Assembly: GCA_019925095.2 (NCBI GenBank)
Contig: CM034411.1
Location: 16,795,237-16,859,236, forward strand
Origin: Dendrolimus kikuchii
Taxonomy: Eukaryota; Arthropoda; Insecta; Lepidoptera; Lasiocampidae
Direction: 5' to 3'
DNA: 64,000 nt
Of the stretch, positions 20,165 through 30,944 are shown one piece after another. Below the pieces are notes generated by a model. That model saw nothing but the letters and a program-made list of their open reading frames with translations, did not search any database and had not been told where the DNA came from. Each line of letters begins with the position of its first letter. The stretch's first letter is position 1. The translations under genes were made by a program, and so were the position numbers.

Positions 20165-21930
20165 AATAGTAATTGATCAATGAAAACTGTCACGCGAATC
20201 AAGTAAAGCTTGTATCTTATAATGATCTTGTCTTGTCTACACGAAGACATTAGTAATAGTTGTTAAAAGACAGTAAGGGTACAACGCTTTCAGAATTCAA
20301 AGAAGCAGCTAAGCCCGAAAAGCCGCACCACTCGCATTGTGAGGCCCTTAGGAGGCGCCCCCGCAGCCGCACAATGTGCGGCAAAAGTGACATTGGAAAG
20401 TAAGGGGGCAAACAAGGCACGCGGCGAGACGTTGCACCGAACCATCGTTTACCCAATTCACTGTTTAACAACAAATTTACATGATTCGACCGTATTAGAT
20501 CAATTTGATTCAAAGGCGCCGCTTCTAAAGGAAACTATGGTATTCTAAATAAATAAATAATCTAAAAGAGTAACTCTATGTTACATACATAAAAACTTAA
20601 TTTACTCTTACTTGTTAAATTTACTATAATAACAAAGAAACTAAATCCATGTGTAGTCTACACCACTGCCCAGCAAAACAGAGGCGAGTCGCAGCCAACC
20701 TGATTTGAAGTAATACAATGAATGAGATGTTGTTTATGACAACATAGGTGTTTGTTAGCGAAATGAAGAAAAACGCGATTGCAGCGCCATTTTGCTAATC
20801 CGTTTATTCCTTGAAAACGACATTATTAATCGGGATGAAAAGTATCGTAAGTTACGACCCGAGATATAAACTAACTCTGTATCGAGTTTCATTTAAATCC
20901 GTTCAGTAGTTTTCACGTGATGCTCAAACAAACAGACAGACAGACAAAAATGATAAAAATTGCATTTTCAGAATCTCCTAGTCCGAATTACCCCCCGTAA
21001 GTTTTTTCACATTTTAAACGCAATGTACATACAACCTCGAGTATACATAGTAGATACAATGAACCAAATACGGTACAAGTATAACATTTCAATGAGCATG
21101 GCTGTTCGACGACTTGGGCCCCGAGTCTGTAACTCAAATTACTAATCGAATCGAATCGGAATCGTAACTTTGAAGGTTTTCGTAATCAATAAACCATCTC
21201 GGCTTAATATTGAATCAATCATGATTTAGCCGAGATTGATTTTATGGGAATTTTAGAGACTACGGATATTTGACCTTCTGTCGGTCGAATGGATTTTGAC
21301 TCACACTGGCATGGTTTTTTTTGTCAAACTTACAGACAGACTTGAGGCCCTGCCTTTAGAACTAAAATGATCTCCATCAATATTTATTGATAGCTCCTTT
21401 CCTTCTAAGAGGGAGTCGTGACACTGTTCAGATTGTTATTGCACTAATTTTCGAAATATTTGTACAAATTATAAAAAAATTCTTTAGTTTGGGAAATCAA
21501 AAACTTACCTCGACCACATTTCAACATTGGGACCATTTTAAATTAACAAATTCAGTATCAGATAACAACAATAAGCAACAAATAATAAATAACATTAAAC
21601 AATAAATAACAAGAATGAACCACAAATAAAATTAATTAATTATCAAACTAAAACCAAATAATCAGACCTCACAACAATTTGCAATGTAAATAATAATTGC
21701 TTATTTCAACATTGACTTTGGATTGCAAATATATTTTCTTTTTCAAAATGTTACGAATCTTTTTTTGCTGTTGTGCAAGAAAATTTAAATTTCAAGATTA
21801 AAATTTCTGTTAATTATACAAATACTACTACAAACGCAAAAACTTCTCGAAGCTAATTTACCTATAGGTATAGATAAATTAGATTAGATTAGCGATTCGA
21901 TTAATAGCGATAGTTGACTTATATATACGA
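20165..21930. other. intergenic or 5' intronic DNA with family E fragment
   Basis: A family E-type segment (GAGTTTCATTTAAATCCGTT, GACAGACAGACAAAAATGAT) lies at about 20860-20990. A GC-richer block at 20290-20420 matches nothing I know. The remainder is AT-rich without a supportable feature. Confidence 0.5.
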
Positions 21931-22166
21931 CTAGCTGTGCCCGCGACGTCGTCCGCGTGCAATTTGTTTCCAAAAACCCCCGATTTTGAAACATTCCTCA
22001 ATGGTGCTCCGCTGCTATTGGTCTTAGCGTGATGATATATAGCCTATAGCCTTCTTCGATAAATGGACTATCTAACACTGAAACAATTTTTCAAATCAGA
22101 CCAGTAGGTCCTGAGATTAGCGCGTTCAAACAAACAAACTCTTCAGCTTTATATATTAGTATAAGA
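21931..22166 (-). mobile_element. non-autonomous Helitron, complete 236 bp
   Basis: On the minus strand it starts TCTTATACTAATATATAAAG and ends GCGGGCACAGCTAG, followed by T. This is the Helitron rule: 5' TC, 3' CTRR, insertion between A and T, no target duplication. Body motifs (GAACGCGCTAATCTCAGGAC-type, ATTTATCGAAGAAGGCTATA) recur at 34718, 43998 and 44550. It is the widespread Lep1-like lepidopteran type. Confidence 0.85.
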
Positions 22167-22370
22167 TGTATCTCGATGTATCTTATTAGGCTTATAATTT
22201 AAAGGTAAGCCTAACCCGTCCGCGGCCAATTGCAAGTCAATAACGGAAAGTTCTCGTTTAGGTTTACGACGCGAGGAAGGCTTCGTCCAATCGAGCACAG
22301 GAGCTGTCATTCCATTCAACGTTACGTTTAGGTGAATCACTTCGGTGGCTTCATCTATACTGAAGGTCAA
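22167..22370 (-). other. unidentified coding-like open frame next to Helitron end
   Basis: The minus strand reads EATEVIHLNVTLNGMTAPVL, DWTKPSSRRKPKRELSVIDL and QLAADGLGLPLNYKPN before entering the Helitron boundary. Composition and codon choice look coding, unlike nearby chance frames. No family is recognised. It could be an exon fragment or a decayed transposon gene. Confidence 0.35.
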
Positions 22371-22949
22371 AAATGAACCGCGTAGTTATCAGCCTTACGT
22401 GCCGGAAGAATGCGGCCCCCTCGCCCCGCAGCGGCCCCCGCTGTCGCCGATCGGGCGACTGTTGTAACTTTATTCTACTCGGTGTTGCAGGACGCAATGT
22501 AGGCTGCAACAATATTCACAGTACTGCAATGCAGGCTGCGATTCTTTAGGTCGTTCGACGTCCGTTACTTCACAACTACTTTAAAGAAATGGGATTTGCA
22601 ATCTCGTTAGCGTTTTACATTTTTGAAAATATAAATTGACAGAATTTATACAATTGTCAACAGTAAAATTACGAAGGTGAGATTTTGTTTTCATATACAT
22701 TTCTACCTTTATATACAAAATAAAATCTTGTAAACCTTATCTAAACAATTTTTTTGTGAAACTTCTAATATTATTGTTGAGATTTGTGTAATACAAGTCG
22801 TAAGTAATTTCTGTCAATATATGTTGAGTGAGATAGCAAACCCCGTTCAGGTGACTTCAACATTTAAAGGCAAAGAGGAGTAAATGTTCAGTATCATTCT
22901 GTAATTACAATGCTCCTTAGTCCTTGTTTATCTTAAGTTAAGGTAGTTA

Positions 22950-23060
22950 ACCTACCCAATAGTTGATTTGCATTATTATGGGTTAAAATTTGACATAAGC
23001 TCCGTACTAGTAAAATCAAAATTCAACCGACGATGGCAAGTGAATGAATAGTAAAATATA
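22950..23060. repeat. family G MITE fragment
   Basis: GGTTAAAATTTGACATAAGCT, CCGTACTAGTAAAAT and GGCAAGTGAATGAATAGTAA match the centre and right arm of the palindromic elements at 24415, 33365 and 37125. Confidence 0.65.
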
Positions 23061-23649
23061 AACGCGATAAAGAGTACACCATTGCAGATCGAATGACGTG
23101 AGAAATAGAAGATGTCACTGTTGGCATCCGCAAAGTGGCAATATTGCACATTCTTGAACAGGTTATCGCGTTCAAGATAAGACAAGCGAAGAATCCAATG
23201 CGGTTTAATCTGAAACTGCGGCCATCGCGCGCCGGTTAATTACTTATATCAACATAGATTTGGGTTCATGTTGGGTTGAGGATGACATGCCGAATGAACA
23301 AGCATGCGTCGGCCGAAGGCAAGGGACTAAAGGTGTTATGTTAAGTAAAATAGCATTTAAATGAACTCGGAGATAAACTGACGACTGCATACTTAGTGAT
23401 CAGCCAGTGCGCGAAATTCGACCCTAATTCATGACATTCGATTCTTTGCTCCTTTTTTTTTTTTTTTTACTTTGCTGAGATAGCTTGATAATTATTGCTT
23501 TTTGTTTGACATTGTATTATTTAAAAAAATAATTTCTGCACTTATCCATGTAAACTTTTAACTATGCAAAATCTGTTACTCCTTTTTTTGCACTATAGAG
23601 ATACACCTAAAGGAAATAGTTACAAAGATTTGCCACCACTTATATATAC

Positions 23650-23822
23650 ATACATACATAACTTCACGCCAGTTCCCTTGCGGGGTAGGCACGAACAACA
23701 GAGCGCCATTCAGGCTTATTCTTACACACCTCACTTGCTTCTTTGACATTCATAGCTCTTGTCATGCACACTCGTCTGTTCTTAAGGCTCCTGACATCAC
23801 CTTCTGCTAGTACACGATACGT
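23650..23822 (-). mobile_element. 5'-truncated LINE (family B)
   Basis: A short 3' piece of the family B LINE: (CATA) tail, the CTTCACGCCAGTTCCCTTGC end, then the region up to ACCTTCTGCTAGTACACGAT. A perfect 12-bp duplication ACTTATATATAC flanks it (23638-23649 and 23823-23834). Confidence 0.9.
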
Positions 23823-24414
23823 ACTTATATATACGTATATATTTATACGCTTTTTAATGTTAATTGTGAAGTCATATTTATGTAGGTAGTCTGATATTTG
23901 AATTTTTATTGTAATTTAAGTTATCAGTTATTAACGGATTGGAAACTATGACTAGTAAGTACTCTTTCCGTATAATGCACAATAAAATAATCTTTTACTT
24001 AACAAATTCGAAGTGCTTAGGTAATAATAGGTATAATGATTATAATAGAAATACTTAAAAGATTAAAAAGTACAATAATTGCCTGACTCATGAGCGTGTT
24101 GTTAATGAGCTTCCTCTAAATGGCATCTGAACATATCATTTGTATATGTGCAATCATTTGTTTCGGCAGAAGGTTGCCAAAGCAATTGGCAAACGCCTCG
24201 TTGCGGTAATTCAGTTTTAATCTTATTATAATTCATAATTCTTTTTTTACTAAGGTTTTACGGCGAAGGCGCAGCTCCCTGAGCACGTAGCCCTTGTTTA
24301 TTTAGCTAGCAGCCTTTCACACAGGCCACATTGCATTACATTGAAGAGATCGCTTTTTAGCGATAACAACGCCCTTTGTACACAGTTAGAATAGCACTAT
24401 CATGGCCGGTTCGT

Positions 24415-24535
24415 ATATATTACCGACCGGTCATTTGACTTACTATAGGTTACAATTTGACACAAGCTCCGTACAAGTAATGTCAAACTTCAAGGCAAGT
24501 GACTGAAGAGTAAGATACAGGCACCGGCCACTACT
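24415..24535. repeat. family G palindromic MITE
   Basis: The left end GGCCGGTTCGTATATATTAC pairs with the right end GTAAGATACAGGCACCGGCC. The centre carries the shared TTTGACACAAGCTCCGTACA motif. Confidence 0.65.
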
Positions 24536-24639
24536 ACCACTATAGTCTAAGTATTTCTGTAATGGTGGACATTAGATAGTTACCTAGCTGTCTAAACGTT
24601 TAAGTAGGCTCGGTGGCGAGTTATTGTTTTTTGTACTTA

Positions 24640-25310
24640 CGTAAAAACTTAATAAGGTTTACCGTCAGTGGAAAATGTTCTGAAAAATCCGTTGCGTGGT
24701 GTTAGGACGAGTTAACGCATATACAAATAAACCTTCTGCGAAACCGTCATGTCCGCAAAGGAGGCGGCGGAGCGGGAGAGGGAGCAATCCGCTACGCTCC
24801 CCTCCCGCCAGAGCCGGCGGCGGCGTCGGAGGGTCGTCCATGACGACCTCCAGCCGCCGTAGGCTACGGCCGTGCGGGCGACCGGCGGGGAAACCGGACC
24901 CGCCCGCACATAAAGGCCGGAGAGGAGGGACGCGCGCCCCCTCTCACCTCGCGGTGAGGTAGAGGAGCCGGAGAGACCCAGATCTCCGGCTACCAAATGG
25001 TGAGGCCAGCCCGCAAAGGGGCCGGCCGCCGTCCGTCCGGGCTGGTGGTGAATGCGCGAGCGAGCCCACAGCCCGGACAAAGGACGCTCGGGATCGGACA
25101 GGGGTTTTAGTGGGTATCCCTAACCGCGGCGTGGCAATAGCATCTCACATCTCAACGTGGGGTGCTAGTGCCACCCCGACCTGGCGAATCCCACTCACGG
25201 GCCGCGACCTTTCCCCCTCGCGTGGCCTACGGTCCTCAAACGGATTTCCCCTGTATAAAAAAAAAAAAAAAATATACAAATAAACAGGCAGACTTTGTTT
25301 TATACTAAGG
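24640..25310 (+). repeat. family I element, split by the R1-clade LINE insertion
   Basis: TTCTGAAAAATCCGTTGCGT before the LINE and GACTTTGTTTTATACTA after it match the two parts of 42785-42930 (AAAAATCCATTGCGTGGTTG ... GACTTTGTTTTATATTA). The element was already in place when the LINE at 24733 jumped in. Confidence 0.65.
24733..25271 (+). mobile_element. young 5'-truncated R1-clade LINE 3' end
   Basis: It begins inside the last codons of ORF2, reading FCETVMSAKEAAERERE and then SRRRRRRVVHDDLQPP, with a stop at 24860-24862. About 400 bp of GC-rich 3' untranslated sequence and a poly(A) run at 25258-25272 follow. A perfect 14-bp duplication ATATACAAATAAAC flanks it (24719-24732 and 25272-25285). 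FCExVMSxKEAAERERE is the R1-type ORF2 C-terminus and corresponds to the decayed copy at 17,850-17,900. Confidence 0.9.
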
Positions 25311-25889
25311 AAAAAATAAGATGCTTTTCCTTCGGTTTCGCCCGCTCTGGAATCGTGCTATATCTCCATGCAATGCCTACGTCATGTCAGTTAGTGTGTT
25401 TATATACATAGGTACATACAAAAGCGGGAAATCGTTGCACACACTCGCTTTCACAGCCGTACTTTCCATGCTAATATACTTAAATGTGAAACTATGTCCG
25501 TTGGATATTGGCATGTTAGCTAGTTTCTTTTTTCGTGGGCTTTGCTTTTTGTTGATTCTCATATAATTTGCTAAGACCTGCGCCGAACTCTTTGGCCACA
25601 CTTGAGCAGATGGCTGCGCAGTAGGCCTTTACTCGTTTTAAAATATGTAATACGTAGCCTTCTGTAGGTGATATGTAATAATGAGTTTTATAATAAAATT
25701 AATCGCATTCTTAATATTTAACCCATGCAACTATATGAGTGTAAGAAAAATCTGATAGAATGGCTCCTTACCCTTAATTATGATGAAGTGGAAGACATCT
25801 TGGTTACATCAGCTTGAATCTGATATATGCTTAATGTATTCAATAAGACTCCAAACAAATTAGTAGGGATTTGTGTTCCATTCAAACTA

Positions 25890-25955
25890 CCACCCGCACA
25901 CACACACGTGCGCGCACACGCGTACACACACATACACATGCACACACGCACCTCA
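25890..25955. repeat. CA/CG-rich alternating microsatellite
   Basis: A mixed (CA)n tract with CGCG and ACGCGT interruptions; alternating purine-pyrimidine sequence that could form Z-DNA. Confidence 0.75.
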
Positions 25956-26223
25956 CGCTTGCTACTTGCCCACTGCGGACACAATCACTCGAAACCCATC
26001 TATTTATCTCTTTCTTTATTTTCTTTAAATATTTGTTGTTTCTGGAAAACCCCCGCAACTTATATGTATGGACTTATTTATATATATACATTTTTATTTA
26101 TTTTATTTATTTATTATATGCTTATATTCATACAGAGCCATAAAAACATAGTCAGTCGACTGTGGCACAGAAATCGCGTAAAATGTATGAAGGTAATGCG
26201 TATTACAAGACTGAAACCGATTA

Positions 26224-26495
26224 TTTTTTATTGCATGAGTTCAGTAAATAGGCAAACGGCCTACCTGATGGAAAGCGGGACATTTGCAACACCAAAGGGT
26301 GCTACAAATGCGCTGCTGCTCTCTTAAGGGAGACTGGAATTTGGCCACTAATGTCGGAACACAACTCAAGGTTGTTACGACGACATACTCTAGACCAAGG
26401 ATGGTAATACCCTACCACCCGGCTGTGGGTGGTCTTACGACAGACGCCCAACACCAGGAATTTGTGTCCTTTTTCCGTTTCTTTTATCACACAAG
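26224..26495 (-). mobile_element. ~310-bp poly(A) retroposon, family A copy 2
   Basis: TTTTTTATTGCATGAGTTCAG at the left is the complement of the family tail. The body is diverged relative to the copies at 27308 and 41799, so this is an older insertion. Confidence 0.75.
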
Positions 26496-26639
26496 CTCTT
26501 CTAGGAACTACAAGTTGGGTTTTTACGTAATTAGAGGTACGTTAAAAAAATGTACACAAGGGTAGTTATAATGTGAGAATGATTGCAATGTTTTTTAAGT
26601 TTTTATTATACGTACAGATGTAACGTCGTATTTTATTTC

Positions 26640-26870
26640 GGTTTGCATTCGACCTTCGCGCGGAGGAATGCGGGCCGCGGCTCATTAGCATATTCGCTCG
26701 CTGGTTAGGCGGTGGGCCGCCGCAAACGCCGTAGGCGGCGTGCGGCGTGCGGCGTGGCGACGTACCCAACCGACGGATGGTTATCATTGAAAATGTACTA
26801 TAATGGCCATTCGCAGATGCGTGATGCGACGCACGAACGCTGTACGTGATGTTTATATACCGTTCGCCGC
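26640..26870. other. CpG-rich patch with GCGGCGT repeats, function unknown
   Basis: A small GC- and CpG-rich island with three tandem GCGGCGT-like units near 26735-26760. It could be a promoter or upstream non-coding exon for Eps8, but nothing in the sequence proves it. Confidence 0.3.
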
Positions 26871-27307
26871 GTCCGCTATGATTCATAGGCATTACAAGTT
26901 TTTTTTTAATTTGTATAATTTATGAGAGTTATTAGCAAACGATTATTTATTCATTAACGAAAGAGACATTTACAAGATGTAATTAAACCACAGAGCAGAA
27001 TATCGCCCCACCCCCGCCGTGCGGCCCCCAACAGAGGCGGTATGGCAATGCTTTTCATACAAACTGAACCTGCCTATTGTCTAAATTGTCTTACATCCGC
27101 CATCTGGTGCTTAAAGTGCTGCGGATAGTGTCGGTATGTGTTTCATGACAAGAAATTGGTTCAGGCCTTCATAGCTCGTGATCTGTACACGCTTGCCCGT
27201 TTATTAGGTAGTAAATTGTGTAAAATAAAAGAAATCAATATAGTTACAAACAAGATTTTACATAATTATCAAAGTTATCACTACAAATATTCTACACTAT
27301 TCATTTC

Positions 27308-27628
27308 AATTTTTTTTTTTTATTGCAAGAGTTGAGCAGATAGGCAGACGACGGCCCACTTGATGGAAAGCGGTTACCATCGCCTATGGACATTTGCAAC
27401 ACCAAAGGTGGTACAAATGCGCTGCTGCTCTCTTAAGGGAGACTGGAACCTGGTCACTAATGCCGGAACACAACTCAAGGTTGTTATGGCGACATACTTT
27501 AGACCAGGGGTGGTAGCCATCCAGTCGGGCAAATGCCCTACCACCTGGCTGTGGGTGGTTTTGTCGTCTCTTACGGCAGGCCGCCCCAACGTAGGAAATT
27601 GTATTCTTTCTCCGTTTCTGCACGGATA
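27308..27628 (-). mobile_element. ~310-bp poly(A) retroposon, family A copy 3
   Basis: Near full-length unit: poly-T 27310-27321, TATTGCAAGAGTTGAGCAG, through to CTCCGTTTCTGCACGGAT. The internal frame is shared with the other copies but has no recognised product. Confidence 0.8.
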
Positions 27629-27683
27629 AAAATTAACAAAATACTAAACTATAAACTAGTACAATGAACTAAACTTCTCTTGT

Positions 27684-27870
27684 ATGCCTATAGATAATCT
27701 TTTAAGTAGAATACTGAGCCTAGGTCATTGGAGTCAATGGGTAGGGTTCCCGGAAAGCTGGCTACGTTGTCCGAGGTGGGTACCAGGTTTGGTAAATGGG
27801 ATGCGGTCAACGCGTCCGCGTAGGGAACTAGAGTCACCCCGTCAGGACGTCTTACCATCGTCATGTGCAA
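27684..27870 (-). pseudogene. decayed LINE ORF2 C-terminal fragment
   Basis: The minus strand reads VRRPDGVTLVPYADALTASH and NVASFPGTLPIDSNDLGSVF. These are counterparts of KRPDGMILIPW and GNAASLLGT in the 11190-12340 fragment, with the segment between them deleted. Confidence 0.6.
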
Positions 27871-28708
27871 TGCTGTTCGTGAATTTCAGTATAATTGTTG
27901 ACGATTTAATCTAAAAATATATAATTTTTACAACATCGGCACACAATTTACACTTTTCTATCCCCACTAATAAATTTAAAATAAAATATCAATTCATATT
28001 TGGTTAAAAAGCCGACATTCAAACTCCACCCGAGTTTGAAATGTCGGAATAACTTCAGAAGTTAAATATGTCTTAGTACTCTTTAAAACTTCCAGCCTCA
28101 AAATGGACAGAGCGAATGGTATTATGTTTTTGAGGAAACCAATTGTATTTTCCCATTGCTAATATCCATTTATCTTTTAATTAAGGATCCTTAGGAAGCC
28201 GAAAATTACGATTTATGTAAGAAAACTTAATATTATAATTAGTTACTTCTTACTTGGATTTCATACTAAACACGTATGTAAAAATATATGCAATGAATAA
28301 AAAATTTAAACTGTCAAATCAAAAATACATTGGCATGGTATTTCATGGATACCTGGGTGACTGACTGATGTCAACCCACGCGCCACCTATCGCATGCACT
28401 GATGAATTGTGTTCCAAAATAACCTTGATTCGCAATTTTGAAAAGTCAAAACTTGCTCTTAAGTACTTACTTGTGATAAGACACTCCAGAATTTTGTTTA
28501 GTCACCTATTTACATTGATGACTGCACAACTAGGCACAATTCTCACTTTTTTGACGTGCGAGTTAGACGGGCCGCTTGCACTTAGATCTGCGAATATCGC
28601 ACAACTTTACTACGGGTATTATTATTACCGCCGCCTCTAATAGCGACGTGGAGACAGACGCTCAATGATTTTTTTAGCCATGTGAATTGAACTCTTTTAA
28701 ATAAAAAA

Positions 28709-28933
28709 AACCGACTTCAAAAACTAAAAAGTATAAAATAACTTATTTCTAAAGCTATTATTATATTATATATTATCTAAAACATCTTAAAGTCGGTCCT
28801 TAGTAATTTTCAAAATATAGTAATTTTTATGTTTTACTTTGCACCGACTTCAAGATGTTTTAGATAATATATATTAATAATAAAGGCTTTAGAAATAAGT
28901 TATTTTATACTTTTTAGTTTTTGAAGTCGGTTT
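28709..28933. repeat. fold-back element F, ~89-bp arms
   Basis: The left arm starts AACCGACTTCAAAAACTAAA and is complemented by the right arm ending TTTTGAAGTCGGTT. Both arms also contain an inner GATGTTTTAGATAATATA motif with its own ACCGACTT end, so the unit is a nested palindrome with a ~46-bp loop. A second copy is at 35818-36010. Confidence 0.8.
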
Positions 28934-29245
28934 CTTTAAACGAAGTTTTTTTATTTTTTTGTTACTTTTTAATGTCTAGCTATGTATGGGTAAACTTACG
29001 AAAGGTGCCGCGCTCCTTAAAAAATATAGGTCCCAAAAAACGGGAGCAATAAAAGGTCGTAAAATGAAAACTACTGGGCCAAACTATGTCAAATTTTTAG
29101 GAGACCAAATGGCAGCTATTCCGCGTCGAATAAAAAAAGAATCACGTAAATCGGATCATAAATCTCGGAGTAATCGGTGAACATACATAAAAAAAAGATC
29201 CCGACGAATTGAGAACCTCCTCCTGTTTTGAAGTCGGTCAAAAAC
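28934..29245 (+). other. short basic open frame between GAAGTCGGT repeats
   Basis: A 64-codon frame (28986-29180) begins at ATG and encodes a Lys/Arg-rich peptide (GKLTKGAALLKKYRSQKTGA ...). It lies between GAAGTCGGT motifs at 28923 and 29231, so it is probably part of a transposable element rather than a host gene. No family is recognised. Confidence 0.3.
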
Positions 29246-30635
29246 TGGTATTAAATTAACGTTAGCAAACCATTTGATAGAACAGTATGACGAGGATAAT
29301 CGTCGACACGTCACATTCTAATAGAAAAATTTATGATGGCTTTGTTATACGGTGGACTAAAATGGCTGCTCAACTCGGGGATGTTGTATTGGCGGTGAAC
29401 AAGTGCGGAAAAACTAACAAATAAACTCGTCATCACAACACATGTGATAATACATCAACGTGACATTTGTCACGAGTTTTCTGTGAATACGTTCAAATGA
29501 AATGTCAGGACCCGGTTCCCGTAGGATGAGAGTCGTTCCTGTGAAAGACATCAACGCGCACGGCCGTCTTTCAAATAGATCAGCCGATTTCTTAAAATTA
29601 AACAATCACTAACGAAACTCAAATGGCAATATCGTTTGGGCAATTAATAATGCGCAGTAATTGCTTTGATTTCATTATAATTAATTCCCCGGTCGCGTCG
29701 GCTTGTGATTCACAATCTGGCGACTGACTCACATCCTTTCGCGGCGTCCTGTTGTCGAAGCGTCGCGCCATGACTTCTATGGATTTCAAAATACTTCATT
29801 TGTTGTTTTTCATAGCTTTGGAGGTTTGTTAAAAAACCCTTACCCCGTCCTCTTCACCCAATCCTAAAGGTAACCACTTTCCACGAGAGGGACCGTCCCC
29901 CTGTTTGTCAGATTCGCAATAAAAAAATATCTACGTATAATATTACAATTCTAAATACGACGTGTCTGGATAATGAAGTCATCAAAAAAAATTATACTCG
30001 TACAAACGATGGAGAACGTCATGCATTTTTTTAGATTTCTTCTCTGTTTGTTCGGGATTCACGGGATTCCAAAACTATTGGGCCGATTTCGATGCGATTT
30101 GGTTGATATGCGCTACTTTTTATCCTGGGAATTCCGCGAAAATTTCAAGTTAAGTATGGACGAAGCCACGGGCATTTCCTGAGTATATATACAAATTCGT
30201 AAATAATCCTATTTTGTGGGGGATATAACTGTGTAATGTAATTATCCCCGCTGTAGTAATATGTAATCTGTATAATAAAACGTCACTGTCAATAGTGGTT
30301 GACAGCAGTAACAGATGAATTACCACAGGCCTCCTCGCCCCCTTACAGATAGAACACGGAGACATCAACATCCAATCAAACTAAGGTTAATGTTTAAAAT
30401 AATAAGTACTTGCTGTATAATACTAAAATAAATATAATATTAATATAATTAAAAAGTGTTTCTTAAAATATCACACGACAATACTAGTATTATATTGCAA
30501 TTATACGCCATATTGAACAGCGATTGGTTCATTTTCGAAAGCGTGGAGCGGGAATGAATAGACATGCAAATATTTGCAGACGTCCGAAGCTCAAGTTCCG
30601 CGCCTTGTAATGCGATAGTACTTTGCGGATTGATT

Positions 30636-30944
30636 TTTTTTTATTGCAGGAGATCAGCAGACAGACAGACGGCTCACTTGATGGAAAGCGGTTACCATCG
30701 CCTATGGACACTTGCAACACCGAAGGTGCTACAAATGCGCTGCTGCTCTCTTAAGGGATACTGGGACCTGGTCACTGATGTCGGAACACAACTCAAGCTT
30801 GTTATGGCGACATACTTTAGACCAGGGGTGGTAGCTATTCAGTCGGGCAAATGCCCTACCACCTGGCTGTGGGTGGTTTTGTCGCCTCTTACGACAGGCC
30901 GCCCCAACGCAGGAAGTTGTATTCTTTCTCCGTTCCTGCACGGA
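30636..30944 (-). mobile_element. ~310-bp poly(A) retroposon, family A copy 4
   Basis: Poly-T 30636-30645, TATTGCAGGAGATCAGCAG, to CTCCGTTCCTGCACGGATGG. Full unit, well conserved with the copy at 41799. Confidence 0.8.

Noticed and set aside
27360..27629. Conserved ~80-aa frame repeated at 4.9, 27.4, 30.7, 33.9 and 41.9 kb as a gene family
   Set aside because: Conservation follows the retroposon DNA, the frame exists on both strands, and the ends vary with truncation.
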